This document shows positions 12,495-23,165 of a DNA stretch of 64,000 nt, in pieces. The stretch is from contig CM065299.1 in NCBI GenBank assembly GCA_032871835.1, forward strand, positions 868,001 through 932,000, given 5' to 3'. Under the pieces are notes generated by a model. It searched no databases and was not told the origin of the DNA. It worked only from the letters and a program-made list of their open reading frames with translations. The position numbers were made by a program, and so were the translations under genes. How positions within the stretch are numbered: the first letter of the stretch is position 1; the number at the start of each line of letters is the position of its first letter. Source of the stretch: Dipteronia dyeriana. Its lineage: Eukaryota; Streptophyta; Magnoliopsida; Sapindales; Sapindaceae.

Positions 12495-13400
12495 CAACGT
12501 CGTCGTCGTAGAATAAGAAGAAATTCAGGATTTCTGGTTAATTGAAAATGTTTTCTAGAATGTTGAAGCATATTTGTTAGTATAATATTCTACTAGTTTA
12601 CTGCCTTGTATAAATTTTGCTATCAGATGCCACATATTGGATTGGAATATTCAGTTTTCAATGGTTTTTTCCTTTTTTTTTTTCTTCGCGTAGGCATGAT
12701 TGATTTTGTATTTCTGTCTTGATTAATTAGGTATTTAACACATTTGTTTATTAATTATTATATAACTTTGATTCTCATGGCAAATTCCCATCTTTTCCTT
12801 GCGATATCAATTCCAACATGGAAGCTAGCTACACTTGTCTACATACATTTAAAGCGGTATCAAATCATCAAACGTTTGGACAAAGAAAGAAAATTTGAGT
12901 CTTACCAAAAATTAAGTAAGTTCTCTAAATAATAATTATAAATTAAGTCGATCTTCAATAATATTTCTTATTCTTTATAAGGAAACAAAAATTGAAAATG
13001 TGTCAAAAATATACATAACACGCCAACACGGTGGACTGAGTTGGAATACAAACAATTAATATCGATATAATATCTTCTAAACATAATTATAATAATAAAA
13101 CCATATGTATATAAGGGAATATGACCTCGTAATTGGAAATTAAATCATTTATACCAGTTAATAGACACTAAATTGAGAAGCAAATTATATCTCCTCTGTC
13201 AAACACAATTAATACTTTCCTATTTGGTATTTCTTTTCCTAGTGATCATATCCAAGTCAATAGTGATATCAAAAATAAAACAATTATAAAAAAAAAAATC
13301 CATCCAAGTATTTCGATGAGAATTGCTTAAAATTAGAATTGAACAATTCTATAGCATATGCTGATTAGAAACAAAACACAAATGTCCTGATGTTCGTGAT
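12495..13400 (+). other. AT-rich spacer, no gene seen
   Basis: I see no coding potential, no repeat shared with the rest of the window and no clear RNA gene. It leads into F-box relic C and would hold that gene's original promoter. Confidence 0.5.
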
Positions 13401-14374
13401 ATGGAAAAAATCGACAGGTTGAGCTACTTGCCGGAATCTATAATCCATGACATCTTGTCGTGTTTGGACACGGAGATGCCATCAAGACTAGTGTCTTGTC
13501 CAAATACTCTCATTGTCTCAGTTTCGATGGCCAAAACTATGAAAAAGCACCGACCGCCTTCAAAAATTTTATCCTTTATGTACTCAAGCATCACAAGCCC
13601 TCCATCAATGTCAGTCGACTCAGGTTTTTTCACTCTGACCTAATCGATCAGTCTGTATTTGATAATGTATTAGAGTATGCTATTTCACACAAAATCGAAG
13701 AGCTTGAAGTCGATTTCTTTCGTTTCCCTTTAAATCTTTTAATGTGTCGAAGCGTGAAAATACTCAAACTTTCGCTACCTTGTAGATTAAACAATTTAGT
13801 GTCGCCAAAGTACTCATTAGGGTTTCAATTCTTGAAAATTTTGATACTCTATGAAGTTCAGATTTTCGACAGCGATGACAAGAACAGCTCTCATGATCTT
13901 TTCTGCGGTTGTTTGAATTTGGAGAATTTGGAGTTGAACAAATGTTTTTGGGTGTCAAATTTAAAGACTTTCTACATTAGTGCTCCTAAATTACTTAGGG
14001 GGTGTATTGGATTGGGATTTTAATAGACAATTTTAGGGTGAAAGGATTTTATAGATTTGCAAGACTATTGGGATTATTAGGATAATTAGGATTATACTTT
14101 TAGGATTATTATAATTATATGGACTAGACTTTTAGAATTCTGAAAGAGTCTTTGGACTTTATTTATAGACTATTATGATTATCTTGACTTTATTTCAAGA
14201 TTTTTTGGACTTATATAAATATGAATATTTAAGAGTCGATTGTAGTATTCAATTTTCTCTACACATTAACAAATACCCACACCCAATATATGTGGCTGTG
14301 ATTGAATGCTCTAAACTTATAATTTCAAGACGTCCTTACTAGAAAACCATTATATATATATATATCATTATTCT

Positions 14375-15210
14375 AGAAATCGGTCTAGACGGCCAATTAA
14401 TGGTCTCAATTCCTTTAGACAGCTGGATACCGAGGAGAATTGGCCAAAATCGACATCATTCCACGATCTCTGACTAATCGTGTAAGGCGGCGACTAATCG
14501 GCTAGGCAGCAAGACAGAGTCAAAGCCATTGACCAAGACTAGCCAGTTAAAAAAAAAACATTGTTTTTAATTTCAAAGCCTTACTTCTAAGTTCTTACAA
14601 CTTACAAACCAAAACCAAATTGTTCCCTTCATCTTCAATTGGATAATTAAAAATTGTCACAAACCAAAACCAATTTGTTTCCTTTATCTTCAATTGGATA
14701 ATTTGATTGGGTAAAATTAAAAATTGGTAACAAATGAAGTAGCTAGTAGTTGCTAGTTGGTGACACCGACACGTCATGCTTCTTCGGCTTGAGTACGTGA
14801 TCAATGACATAAATTGAAGAATCAAACTTTGATTTGGAAATTGTCAAACGTAATGAAAGAAATTTAGAAAATATATACTAAAATTGTTAGCTTTTAATTT
14901 TTATCAATTAGTTTGTTAACTTGTTGATGTTTGTTAGAATTTACAATTTGTCATTTTTATCAATTAGTTTGTTAACTTGTTTATGTTTGGATTGGAATTG
15001 GTTTGTGATTGCATTTCGATGGGTGTCAGAAGATTTTGATTGGTTTATGATTGAATTTGATTGATAATTTACTAATCAGGCATTTGTGGATTTGGAAAGA
15101 ATTTTCTTAGGATTTGATAATTGGAATTTGTATATAATTGTGTTTTCCGATTAATCACCGACTAATCGGCCTAGGCACTAGGCGCTGGATCTCCGTTCGA
15201 CTAGCGTCTA
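14375..15210. other. Possible nested insertion inside the Harbinger-type element
   Basis: Both edges carry TTCTAG-containing, GACGGCC/GACGCTAG-rich sequence in inverted orientation and a 'GACTAATCGGC' motif. The composition differs from the surrounding element. A similar 'gtccagacggccacttgg' stretch occurs near 29620. No convincing target duplication was found. Imperfect direct repeats of a 'cttactagaa...cattatata' stretch lie just outside. Confidence 0.25.
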
Positions 15211-15649
15211 ACACTTACTAGAACATTGATATATATTAGTAAAAAAACTATATTTTTATTCACACTAGTCATTACAATTTATGTATAAATAAACCATTAT
15301 TTACACATATCAAAAGAGCATGAACAATAATAAAGACGTCACGATTTTGAATTATTATTCAACATCTGTTCTATGAAAAAAAAAATGTTGCACTACTCCG
15401 CCATCCTATCTCCAATCTCCGATCACCAATCACTCATATGTGGACCACAACTCGTCCAAGCTGAAGATCTGATGGGCTATGGAAGATCTGATAATGTATG
15501 GAAGTTGAGGAAACTGAAAATTTATGATGAAAATTTGATGGGGGTTGAGGAAGCTGAAAATGATTTTTAGCTAGGGAGAAAAGTCTAGAAAGTATTGAGG
15601 GAAATGATAAGACAATTTGGGTTCAAGTTATTTATAAATATCACTAAAA

Positions 15650-15949
15650 AGTCTGGAAAATCTATTTTGTCATAAAATACTAAAAATCTTGATCTCAATT
15701 CAATACCACCAGACAATTTGTTGTCCCTTAAAAGTCTAGATCCAATACCACAAGACAATATGATTTTTTTAAAAATATCTTAAAAGTCTAGACCTAATAC
15801 CACAAGACAATATAGATTTTTTTTTTAAATCTTAAAAGTCTTGATCGAATACCACCCGACTTATCTAAGTTGTAAAAAAGTCTCAATCCAATACCGTTAG
15901 ATTTTACTTCTCCAAATTGTCTAATAAAATCTTGAACCAATACGCCCCC
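15650..15949. repeat. Subterminal repeats of the Harbinger-type element
   Basis: A motif close to AAAAGTCTAGACCCAATACC followed by ACAAGACAAT recurs about five times at roughly 50-60-bp spacing up to the right terminus. The left 300 bases carry weaker copies in opposite orientation (for example 'ggactagactttta' near 14122). Subterminal arrays often bind transposase; that role here is inference. Confidence 0.6.
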
Positions 15950-16564
15950 TTAAATTAAATATACGTGATTTGAGTTACAATGACGTGCTTGTAATATCAG
16001 CACCCACACTAGAATATTTTGAGTTTTCAAGCCTCTATCCTCCCATTGACTTGTGTATAGAAAAATGTCCGGCTCTTGAAGTGAAAATTTATATCGAATC
16101 AGATAAGAAATATTTGTAAATGATGGATATCGCTGAAAGGCTCTCTCATGCAATTTCTCTGATGATCTCGTGGAATTACTTTACAGTTAGTACTAATTTT
16201 ATTTGTTTGTAGTATTTTTTTTAAGTATTATAATAAATTTAGACTAATTATTTTTATATTGTTTTTTCAGGGAAAAATATTATTGAGCCGAGACACTCTT
16301 GGTGGGGAAATTAAGTTGGTGGAGTTCAATGAGGTATATATATTTTTTATTTTTTATTTTTTTTTACTATATATTTAGTATTAAGTTTCTTATTTCACAT
16401 TTTCATATTTCAAAACAAATCTACGCAGACTAGTCATTAATAGGTGAAAGAATTTAGAATAGTAATAGTTTGATTCAATGTTTTATTATTATTATAATTA
16501 TTTTAAGCAATTCAATGTTTTATTAATATGCAGGAGTGTGGTGAATAGATTTCTGTCAAAGGAT

Positions 16565-17120
16565 ACAGGATGGAGAGTTTCTTATCCAGTAATATTTTAT
16601 TAGATACTTTAGCTAGCATTGCAACAGTATTATTATTATTATTATTTTATGTTTTCTTGTTTTCTAAATTTATTAGGAAATACCAGTCGGTACTCTCAAG
16701 TATATAATGTTATCATGAATGTAATTATTTGATTTTTATTTATTTTCTTATTATATTTTTAATTTTTAATTTTTGTATTACTATTTTTTAAGTGTAAAGT
16801 TAAATTATGATGATTTATAACATTTTTTTAATTTCTAATTCTTTTCTTTTATTGTTTTAATTATATTGTATTGGTGCCATACTTATAGATGAAAGCATGA
16901 TTATAGATTATGAGGACATATTTAATTGAACTATAATGTTAGACATTCCAACTTTTGTATTCTACTTACAACCCCAATCAATAATATAGTAATTAGACTT
17001 ATATGACATGTTGCAATTGAGATACAAATCAATGTTACCGATAAATGGATAATTGAATTTGAAGTAAGACATTGAAATTATGCTCAAATTGGATATCATT
17101 AAATTGTTTAAGAACTGATA
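16565..17120. other. AT-rich spacer, no gene seen
   Basis: Low-complexity ATT repeats (for example 16630-16650) and AT-rich DNA lie between F-box relic C and the SINE-like copies. No credible ORF or shared repeat was found. Confidence 0.5.
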
Positions 17121-17125
17121 ACATA

Positions 17126-17239
17126 AAGTTGGCTTGATGGTATGCTCTCCATATCTACACAATTAAACCATTAGAATTGTAGGTTCAAGTCATGTTTATC
17201 TCCCTCAAATCCAAAATTATTGTAATTATTCAAAAAAAA
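17126..17239 (+). mobile_element. tRNA-derived SINE-like copy 1
   Basis: A box-A-like GGCTTGATGGTATGC is followed about 45 bases later by a box-B-like GGTTCAAGTC (17182-17191). The copy ends in TTGTAATTATTC plus an A run. This is the layout of plant tRNA-derived SINEs. Target duplications were not resolved. Confidence 0.5.
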
Positions 17240-17242
17240 ATA

Positions 17243-17358
17243 AGATGTTTTTTTTTTAAGTATTACATAAATTCAAAGTTTTTTTTAAAGGATAAACTCG
17301 AACCCACAATCTCGTGATACATGTGTGATGAGTTTACTATCATACCACCCCAACTTGT
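17243..17358 (-). mobile_element. tRNA-derived SINE-like copy 2
   Basis: The minus strand has a box-A-like GGTGGTATGATAGTAAACTC, then 'ATCACGAGATTGTG', then box-B-like GGGTTCGAGT. It ends 'GAATTTATGTAATACTT' plus an A run. The same tail and box spacing occur in the copy at 24756-24890, and the 'ATCACGAG' block also occurs in the copy at 18738-18851. Confidence 0.55.
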
Positions 17359-17560
17359 CTATCGACTATTGTTTAAAAGAGTTTTTAAAATTAATAAATA
17401 ATCAAACAAATCAACCCATTAAAAGAGGGTTTCTTTTATTGACAACCAAAAGCTTTACTTCTATAATATCAAGATCCAGAAGGAGAACTATTCCAAACGA
17501 ACCCTAATAAAAGTATATGATAATTTGACTGAAAATAAATTAATAACGAAAACCAAACAT

Positions 17561-18310
17561 TTACCAAAAATTCACACCATAATGACAATTCTTTGACTGA
17601 ATTTTGAGTTTTGCCGTTAACTTGTACACCGTTACATCACACCGCACCATAGCGTTTATGGTCCAAGTCTTGACCGAACCCAATTTGAATTTCATGGGAG
17701 CTCTCACAATCACCATCAACGGCACCGTTCCGGTCTTCTCAACGGCAACCAATTCGTCATGCACAGGGCTGGTGATCATCTCCGCCATAGCAGAATTACC
17801 CTTTAACACCAACTTGAACACCGTTACATTCTTGCTGGGCTGGAAAAACTGAGGCAAAACGCCGTCAAACAGATTGACGTTCTTGTAAAAAACCTGAACA
17901 TAACTGCCTTTCTCGTATTGGATTCCGATCTTGTTGTTGGGGTTGACGGCGGTGATAGTGAGGTCGAACTCAGGTGAAACGTGAGGAGGAAGCAATGGAG
18001 AAGTTACGGTGGTGATCGAAACATTGTTTAAGGTGTAATTGGGAGACTTTGGATGGATAACAAAGTAAGAGATAACGGCTGCGGAGACCAAGTGGAGGAA
18101 GAAGAAGTTGAGTGCAATAGCGCATAAGCAACAGCCGGAATATTTTTTATTACGACGAGAGAGTTGTTCGAAGAGAAGGGCGTTTTCGGGAGTTGGGACT
18201 CGTAAGATTTGTTCCTTAGGGATCTTTATGATGTAAGTACCGGGAGGCGGAGACAGATGGGGTACTGTAACAGGTTTTTCAGGTTTCGGTTGAACTTTGT
18301 CAACAACCAT
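17561..18310 (-). CDS. NDR1/HIN1-like (NHL) LEA_2-domain membrane protein
   Basis: Complete single-exon ORF of 249 residues. A proline-rich N-terminal cytosolic stretch includes 'LSPPPGTYIIKIPKEQILRV' (residues 19-38), the motif typical of the NHL6/NHL13-like subgroup. A Cys-containing hydrophobic membrane segment spans about 60-84, followed by 'HPKSPNYTLNNVSI'. The LEA_2 domain fills the rest, with N-glycosylation-type sites (NYT, NVS, NVT) and the family's C-terminal basic-aromatic end. Family members are plasma-membrane proteins linked to pathogen response and stress; the exact role here is unknown. A close paralogue lies at 23166-24152 on the other strand. No lesions are seen. A MITE-like element sits about 140 bp upstream of the start. 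Confidence 0.92.
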   Translation of the reverse strand: MVVDKVQPKPEKPVTVPHLSPPPGTYIIKIPKEQILRVPTPENALLFEQLSRRNKKYSGCCLCAIALNFFFLHLVSAAVISYFVIHPKSPNYTLNNVSITTVTSPLLPPHVSPEFDLTITAVNPNNKIGIQYEKGSYVQVFYKNVNLFDGVLPQFFQPSKNVTVFKLVLKGNSAMAEMITSPVHDELVAVEKTGTVPLMVIVRAPMKFKLGSVKTWTINAMVRCDVTVYKLTAKLKIQSKNCHYGVNFW

Positions 18311-18451
18311 GTCTGTCTGCCAATGGAGGAGCAGAGAGAATATTAGTCTTGAAGAAAGATAGAGAGATTGAGATTTGATTTTGATTTTTATGGACGATGG
18401 AGTTATGAGAAGAGATTTGGTTGAATTTCATTACATTAACTACATAGTGCA

Positions 18452-18649
18452 TTTTTTAAAGGAAAAAGTTTGGGTACTGACCGGTCAGTATCCTTATACT
18501 GACCAACCAATGGTTGGTTGACACGTAATCCAAAGTTAGAAGAAAATAGTAAAAAGTGAAAGAGTTTTTATCACGTGACAATATCTCATTGGGGGGTCAA
18601 TATAGCTGAATACTGATCGGTCGGGACCCAAATAATATCCTTTTTTAAA
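18452..18649. mobile_element. MITE-like inverted-repeat element upstream of the NHL gene
   Basis: The ends are inverted repeats: TTTGGGTACTGACCGGTCAG on the left against the complement of 'CTGATCGGTCGGGACCCAAA' on the right. The similarity extends outward into TTTTTTAAAGGA and inward to GGTCA. It is about 198 bp long, with no coding. It lies immediately 5' of the minus-strand NHL gene, so it probably occupies its promoter. I could not assign a superfamily or a clean target duplication. Confidence 0.65.
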
Positions 18650-18737
18650 TGAGTTGGATCTTATTATCCAAAAAGGGAAGGCAAATCTATACCTATATTA
18701 AATACAATTATACAAAAACAAATCTATTTTGGGTCAA

Positions 18738-18851
18738 TGTGAGGTTGGTCATAAAGTCCCCCACACTCATATCACGAGGTTGTATGTTTAAGTGTGTCTA
18801 CCTCTTCCACCATAAAACCTCGATTTATTTTAATATTTCAAAAAAAAAAAC
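18738..18851 (+). mobile_element. tRNA-derived SINE-like copy 3
   Basis: Box-A-like GGTTGGTCATAAAGTC, then 'ATCACGAGGTTGTATGTTTAAG' in the box-B position, ending 'TTTAATATTTC' plus an A run. The middle block matches the copy at 17243-17358. Box B is mutated. Confidence 0.45.
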
Positions 18852-18854
18852 AAA

Positions 18855-19520
18855 TCCAATTGGGACTGGTCAAAATCAAAGTGATAATTTTCCAGGTTTG
18901 AGTAGCACAAGATAATAATTTAAATAAAAATAAAAATAAAAATCTTAACGAAGCTATTATCATAAAATGTAGATAAAATAATTCTGCAATGAAAAAATTA
19001 GTTCAGATCAATCAAGCCATATAATTTATTATTAATATAGCCTTATAATTCATTATTTGTTTGAGTGCTTTAATAATCATATTATTAAAAGGATAGTGTT
19101 AACATGTGTTATAATAACAACCCCTTTATTTCCATTAAAGTAAATAAAAACACTGCAAGACAATAAATACACTAATTGATCTGTATTTTTATTTTCTTCA
19201 ATGAAAATAATGTGGTTATTAACACTACGATAACGCTACCCTTATTAAAAAAGATCTTTTTGAATTGACAATTAAATGACCAACGACTTTCATTAAAAAA
19301 CTCTACTCCTAAAAGATCTATTATAAACTTGAGAAGCTCTTCCAAACGGAATCAGTCAAGTCGGCTACATCGTTTGACATTCCCACTCATAGTCCTTTTT
19401 TTTTTTAATAATACTAATTTATCCAAATTTGGTGTCCAAATGACGTGGATTCTTGATTTTTCTATATTATAATTGGATGTTTGAAATTATTGGGTTTTAG
19501 TGATGCCCCATCATTTGGGC
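18855..19520. other. AT-rich spacer, no gene seen
   Basis: No credible coding sequence. Contains simple AAATAAAAATA-type repeats near 18915-18950. Confidence 0.5.
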
Positions 19521-19522
19521 TT

Positions 19523-20394
19523 CAAATTTGGTCAGATAGTGGCGATATTTGCATCCCTCAAAAACTGTATATACACCTTAAATTAATATGTTTTTGAAAA
19601 TCCAATAATACCCTTGAATAAAATTACCAAAAACACTAAATAGTTTGTAAGTACACCCACTAATAATTATCAATTAGTATCCCATTTTAATCTTTTGTGA
19701 ACAAAAAAAGAAGTTTTCTATTAATAATTATATATTAACATATATCATTAAAAACTCTTTCCATTTTTTAAAACCCTAGATTTTTTTTTAAATACTAATT
19801 TCAAATATATTTTCAAATTCTTTTAAGGAAATACAAATTGATTGTTAAATATGGAGAATGAATCAAAATCATTCAAAATTGATTGTGAAAGTTTTAAATT
19901 AATTATTTTTAGTTTCAAAATCAAAATCTCTTTAGTTTTTTTTTTTGTTATCAATATCAATTGTTTTTCAATTCCATCAAAAAAAACAATTTTGCTTGCA
20001 AATCAGTTGGGATATGACACAAACCTTGCATCCCTGCCACATTCACAAATAGAAAATAGATCTTCAATTGAAAAATCTCAAATCGTAGTGATTTTTGGAC
20101 AGAAAACAATCAATAAGAAACGGACAGAGTTGTTTAACATGATGAGAGGGAAAAAAAACAAAATAGAGTCTGATTTTGTGGAATGAAAATATGATAGAAT
20201 TATAAATAATAATAAGTGTAAGGGATGTGTACTTAAAACAAACTAATATAATATAATTTTAAAAATAATATTTTTGATATTAAATAGAGTTTATTTATAA
20301 ATTATATATTTTTTAAAATTGTACGATTGTTATTACGAAATGTGTATATACATATTTTAAAGGGTGTCAGTTTATCCACTCTCGGTCAAAATTG
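19523..20394. mobile_element. Probable terminal-inverted-repeat element, about 870 bp
   Basis: The left end (CAAATTTGGTC, then 'AGTGG', then 'CATCCCTCAAAA', then 'TATATACACC') matches the reverse complement of the right end (CAATTTTGACC, 'AGTGG', 'ACACCCTTTAAAA', 'TATATACACA') over about 55 bases. Weaker similarity continues further in, including shared 'AGTTTGT' and 'AAGTACAC' blocks. Long degenerate inverted repeats suggest a Mutator-like non-autonomous element. A 114-codon ORF inside (19842-20186) is AT-driven and unrecognised. No target duplication was resolved. Confidence 0.5.
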
Positions 20395-20591
20395 CATTAC
20401 TTTTTATTTAATGGTAGTGTTTGTTTGGGCCTGACGGACTTTATCTGTAAATTTTGGTCTTGACTCTTGAGCCCAAAAATAACTGCTTCTCATTTAACTT
20501 ATTTTTGCTGCAATTTTTCTGTAGAACAGCAGTATAGTTTTTATTATTATTGAATAAGTTTAAGAAAATACATTAATTATTATTAAAAAAA

Positions 20592-20771
20592 AATACTACA
20601 TATCACACCTAAAATCACACTATATATGACAGTTGAGGTGTCAATTTATAAGTAGATATACATTAATAATGATTTATATATCTCACTTATCTTTATATCC
20701 ACTCATAAATTGTCAGCTGTCAAATGTCTTGTGATAGAAAAGTTGTGATTTTAGATCTGATATATAGTATT
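20592..20771. mobile_element. Small foldback MITE-like element
   Basis: About 180 bp. The left arm 'AATACTACATATCAC...TAAAATCACA' and the right arm are reverse complements with few mismatches. The arms also share a block around 'GACAGTTGAGGTGTCAATTTATAAG', paired with 'CATAAATTGTCAGCTGTCAA'. The loop is short and there is no coding. Confidence 0.6.
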
Positions 20772-21277
20772 ACTAAAAAAATACATTAATTTGTATTCAT
20801 TTCTCTTCTAATTTAGATGAACATGATAAAGTCTTGAAAAAACAATAACTGACCTTGTTTAATTATTTTAATTTTTTCTTCAGGGTTGTTGCAGTACAAC
20901 GTGAACTCCCCCCGATAAGTTATAATCAACCATTTGAGTTATTCACCGGTGGAAATAGACTGTATGTAATAAATCAATTGAACTAATATAATTACCTGTA
21001 AACAATTCCATTATATTGTATGGGATTTAGCTTGAGAGAGTCCATCACCCATTTTGATAAGATCACAAATATTCATTTCACTAAGATTTGGGTCAAGAGA
21101 TATGAATATCAACCATGTTAAGAAACGAACATGGATTAAATTAGATCACCGATGTATATACATCCCATTGAAGTCGAAGAATTCAAGTTTCGGTGTAAAT
21201 ATCATAGTTTTCTACTATATTTGAGATTGTTTAAACTTAAGAAATAATCACTTATTTCATAATCTAGAACCCATGAG

Positions 21278-22222
21278 ATATTTGGTAAAAACTCCATAAT
21301 CAACTTATTTCATAATCTGCTCTTCCAATAATCAACTTTTGAGAAGTTGGTTGGGGGTAACTTTTGGAAGATTTTTAAAGAAGCTGGCTTCTTATCGTTG
21401 TATTGTCTATAATAACCTTACTATTTTAATATAAAGACAATAACACCCTTTTATTGAATTAATAATATATTAAAAAACTAAAAAATAATAAATATGGTTA
21501 AGAATGTACAGTGGTGCCCTTTGCTTGCTGGTGGTGGACACGACCGACAATGGAGAACGAAGGACGGACGTCTACCTCCGACGACGTTGAAGGAAACCGG
21601 TCCTACTCCGGCAATGGCAGAGGCAGCATTTGGCTCCTCTGTTTCGCGATTAAACTTGTGATTTTGTCTCAGATTCGTGGCAAAAACGGACCTCCTCCAT
21701 CATCGGCGAGGGAGAAGATATCTGCGGCGAGGAAGACGATATCGGCAACGATATATATCTCATTGAACTTCGAGTGATTGGCCCTTCAAAAACTCATCAA
21801 TTTAGATTTGAATCTCTCATCAATTTCGTGATTTCAAAACTTGTCTTTGGAGGCGAGGAAGAAGATGTCGGTGGTGAGGGATGAAGGTTGGCGACGCTCT
21901 CGGTAGAGCGGGAGACGGTGGCGGATTTGGACAAGTATCGACAAGAGTTGCAGAGTTCCATTAATGAAGATGAAGTTTGAGTGAGTGAGTTGACTCAGTA
22001 TTGAGAATAGCGAGTTGACTCAGTAAATTAGTATTGAGTGAGTGAGTTGACTCGGTAGAAATAGTTTTATAATATATATATATATATTCTATGATTTATA
22101 TTTGTATTTTTAATCTAAAAATAATAATAATAAGTAGTAAAAAAAATTGAATAATATATTACATTTCAACAATTATATCCATTTTAATCATTTTCCATAA
22201 TCAATTAAACTTTACCAAACAT
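21278..22222. mobile_element. Possible terminal-inverted-repeat element with a GC-rich interior
   Basis: The left edge 'ATATTTGGTAAAAACTCC' with 'ATAATCAAC' matches the reverse complement of the right edge 'ATGTTTGGTAAAG' with 'TGATTATGG'. The interior (21505-21960) is much richer in GC than its surroundings and has an 88-codon ORF (21511-21777) with no recognisable domain. The GC-rich part could be a captured gene fragment. Evidence is limited to the edge similarity and the composition. Confidence 0.35.
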
Positions 22223-23058
22223 TTTTTCCTTGTTTTTTTTCTTAAGTGGCTTGTATTTGTTTAATTTGATAAATTTTGTCCCTGTACAACATCACTAGTG
22301 AACGTGCGATGCGGCAAGAGCAAACTCAACTCTTCGTATTTTTTATTTTTTTTACTAATTTTCTTTAGTATTATTTTACAACAATGAAATATCACATCGT
22401 TAATGTTAAAAACGGTGATCGGGTAGTAGATATATGTTTTTAACATATAAATTCATGTAACTAGATTGTAGTGAACACAGCCAGTGATTCAAACCTCTTG
22501 AAAGAATTTTGTTATAAATAATTAAAAATATAATTATTGAATTTCGATTACTTTCATAAAATGAGAAGACAATCGCCATTTTATTTGGACATTGTGATTG
22601 TGTTTTGTTTCTAATCCGTGATAGTCAAAAAGAATTTGTTTTTGTCCATATTATAAAGATTTTAATTATTTTTTCCCATATTAGTACGTATTGCTGACTT
22701 GGATAGTTGGATATGACTAATAAAAATATATATATAAAAAGATATGTTTCTAAATATAGCTTCTATTTAAACATATCATTGACTTAATTTCCAACTCAAT
22801 CAATCATTGTATTCCAAATCATTTTAATACCTTTCCAATTTTTGATAGCTTCCATGCAAAAAAAAAAATTCAAAAAAAAATATATATATAATTATTATAT
22901 TGTAAAGATTTTAATTAAGTGAAAAAGTGGGAGTGAATCGGATTCAGATCTTCCTCACCTCAAACACTTAAAATAATAATCAGCAAATTTAGAATATCAA
23001 TCCGAGTGAATCAGATTGCAATCCTCTCACGATTTAATTTCACACCGGGGAATCTCTT
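22223..23058. other. AT-rich spacer upstream of the second NHL gene
   Basis: No gene or shared repeat was recognised. A simple TA/AT-rich stretch occurs near 22720-22900. The last part would hold the promoter of the gene at 23166. Confidence 0.45.
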
Positions 23059-23066
23059 TATAAATA
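23059..23066 (+). promoter_or_regulatory. TATA box of the second NHL gene
   Basis: TATAAATA lies 107 bases upstream of the ATG at 23166. A start site about 30 bases downstream would fall after the in-frame ATG at 23082. This is why the start at 23166 is preferred. Confidence 0.6.
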
Positions 23067-23165
23067 CTCATGTAATAAGTAATGAAATTAAACCCCTCAC
23101 AATTTTATTTTATTTTTTCTCATTCTTGCTCTTCATTTTTTTTTTTTTCATTGTCATACCTACAC

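Larger units (their letters stand above)
13998..15949. mobile_element. PIF/Harbinger-type non-autonomous element, TTA target duplication
   Basis: The left end reads GGGGGTGTATTGG and the right end CCAATACGCCCCC. The inverted repeat continues inward, both ends reaching a 'TAGACAATTT' block. TTA flanks both sides (13995-13997 and 15950-15952). Terminal G-runs with 3-bp TTA duplications are characteristic of PIF/Harbinger and Tourist-like elements. No transposase is visible; the only ORF of note (15373-15570, 65 codons) is unrecognised. The element sits inside a coding exon of F-box pseudogene C. Confidence 0.85.
13401..16560 (+). pseudogene. F-box/FBD-type pseudogene C, split by a Harbinger-type element
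   Basis: The ATG at 13401 opens an F-box start ('RLSYLPESIIHDILSCL'). Near 13470 the frame shifts: one base is missing relative to relatives. The protein continues in the frame of 13460-13997, with LRR-like blocks such as 'EELEVDFFRFP' and 'LENLELNKCFW'. Part of the F-box helix after 'VLSK' is deleted. At 13998 the frame enters a 1,952-bp transposon. If one TTA copy is kept, it resumes in frame at 15950, through 'VISAPTLEYFEFSSLYPPI' and an 'IEKCPALE' block. A TAA follows near 16116. Later exon-like blocks lie at about 16270-16330 and 16533-16548. Three independent lesions make it a pseudogene. Confidence 0.8.

Noticed and set aside
17182..17304. tRNA genes suggested by box-B-like GGTTCAAGTC and GGTTCGAGT
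   Set aside because: No cloverleaf can be drawn and A-tails follow, so they are better explained as SINE-like copies.
23082..23165. Upstream in-frame ATG of the second NHL gene giving a signal-peptide-like leader
   Set aside because: It lies only about 20 bp after the TATA box, so it is probably not transcribed. The family starts in the cytosol without a signal peptide.
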